This document shows, one piece after another, positions 58,158 through 58,421 of a stretch of 58,421 nt of DNA. The notes under the pieces are model-generated. The model was not told the origin of the DNA. It ran no database searches and saw only the letters and a program-made list of their open reading frames with translations. The first letter of the stretch is position 1, and each line of letters opens with the position of its first letter. Location: NCBI GenBank assembly GCA_938083085.1, contig CALLKX010000033.1, positions 1 through 58,421 on the forward strand. Reading direction: 5' to 3'. Made by a program: the position numbers and the translations under genes. Origin of the DNA: an uncultured bacterium. Lineage in GTDB: Bacteria > Planctomycetota > UBA1135 > GCA-002686595.

Positions 58158-58421
58158 GAAGGGGTGGAGGTCGCGGCCTCGGACAGCGCCATCGGGAGTG
58201 AGTCCCCCCCCCTCCCAGCGATGCAGACCCAGCATAGAGGCGCCCTCGGATATCGGTAACGGGTCCAGCAAGACCCACTCGAAGAGTCTTTGCACGGCCC
58301 ATGCCAGAGTGTCAGCATCTTTCCTAGCGGCAGCCTCCCGACGCCCTGCTGGCCCAGGCGACGGAATCGCCCCCCCCTCCACCCTTGAGCCCCATCCGCC
58401 CCACTGACCCTCGAGGCCCGC

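Noticed and set aside
1..58421. tRNA, rRNA, integrase or transposase genes
   Set aside because: I read both strands for tRNA-like cloverleafs, rRNA-like conserved stretches and DDE/Tyr recombinase motifs and found none; a covariance-model scan would be decisive.

Overview
The window is very G+C-rich chromosomal DNA from a bacterium that is almost certainly a member of the Planctomycetota. The evidence is gene content: arylsulfatase-type hydrolases, tandem DUF1080 modules, a PVC-type CxxCH membrane-bound dehydrogenase, paired DUF1592/DUF1552 genes, a DUF1501 / PPC-domain / DUF1549-DUF1553 / PSCyt1-WD40 operon, and an ECF sigma factor fused by overlap to a TPR-bearing Ser/Thr kinase. Many products carry lipoprotein or Sec/Tat signals, so most of the window serves the cell envelope and periplasm. 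I saw no tRNA, rRNA, transposase, integrase or CRISPR array. No class or species can be named from the sequence.

Layout. 114-1424 (-) is the most unusual gene: three thioredoxin-like modules in one frame broken only by two UGA codons, each exactly at the first cysteine position of a redox motif (W-U-G-P-C and W-U-S-W-C). I read it as a two-selenocysteine protein with SECIS-like hairpins after both UGAs. 1625-6517 holds a PQQ-type propeller, a membrane protein coupled to a winged-helix regulator, two lipoproteins (one with HELAH) and a PH-like membrane protein. 6613-16784 holds a canonical sulfatase, an internally deleted arylsulfatase pseudogene, a Cu/Zn superoxide dismutase, a Thr-type alkaline-phosphatase-superfamily lipoprotein, a glycosyltransferase, a PhoD-like phosphatase and a double DUF1080 protein. 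17146-22577 holds a secreted protein with a conserved C-terminal module, YtoQ, a HEAT-repeat protein and two lipoproteins.

22808-26019 is a DUF1592/DUF1552 pair. 26695-30673 is the sigma/kinase pair, followed by a SYLF lipoprotein. 31337-36585 (-) couples a PVC dehydrogenase to a double-sulfatase fusion. 36810-42533 holds a second GT4 glycosyltransferase, a membrane-anchored degenerate sulfatase-like protein, and a sulfatase overlapping a methyltransferase. 42657-49459 holds a three-module di-heme oxidoreductase, an LTD-like secreted protein with the same C-terminal module as 17146-18582, an anchored unknown, a TIM-barrel epimerase and a VOC protein. 49608-58157 (-) is the four-gene DUF1501-type operon.

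Inferred biology: degradation or remodelling of sulfated or phosphorylated glycans and other envelope-associated substrates, with c-type cytochromes and a selenothioredoxin handling electrons outside the cytoplasm. Spacers repeatedly contain short (12-20 bp) tandem duplications, which suggests replication slippage between genes. Start codons are often uncertain because Shine-Dalgarno sequences are weak or absent; where a shorter start gives a signal peptide, I used it.
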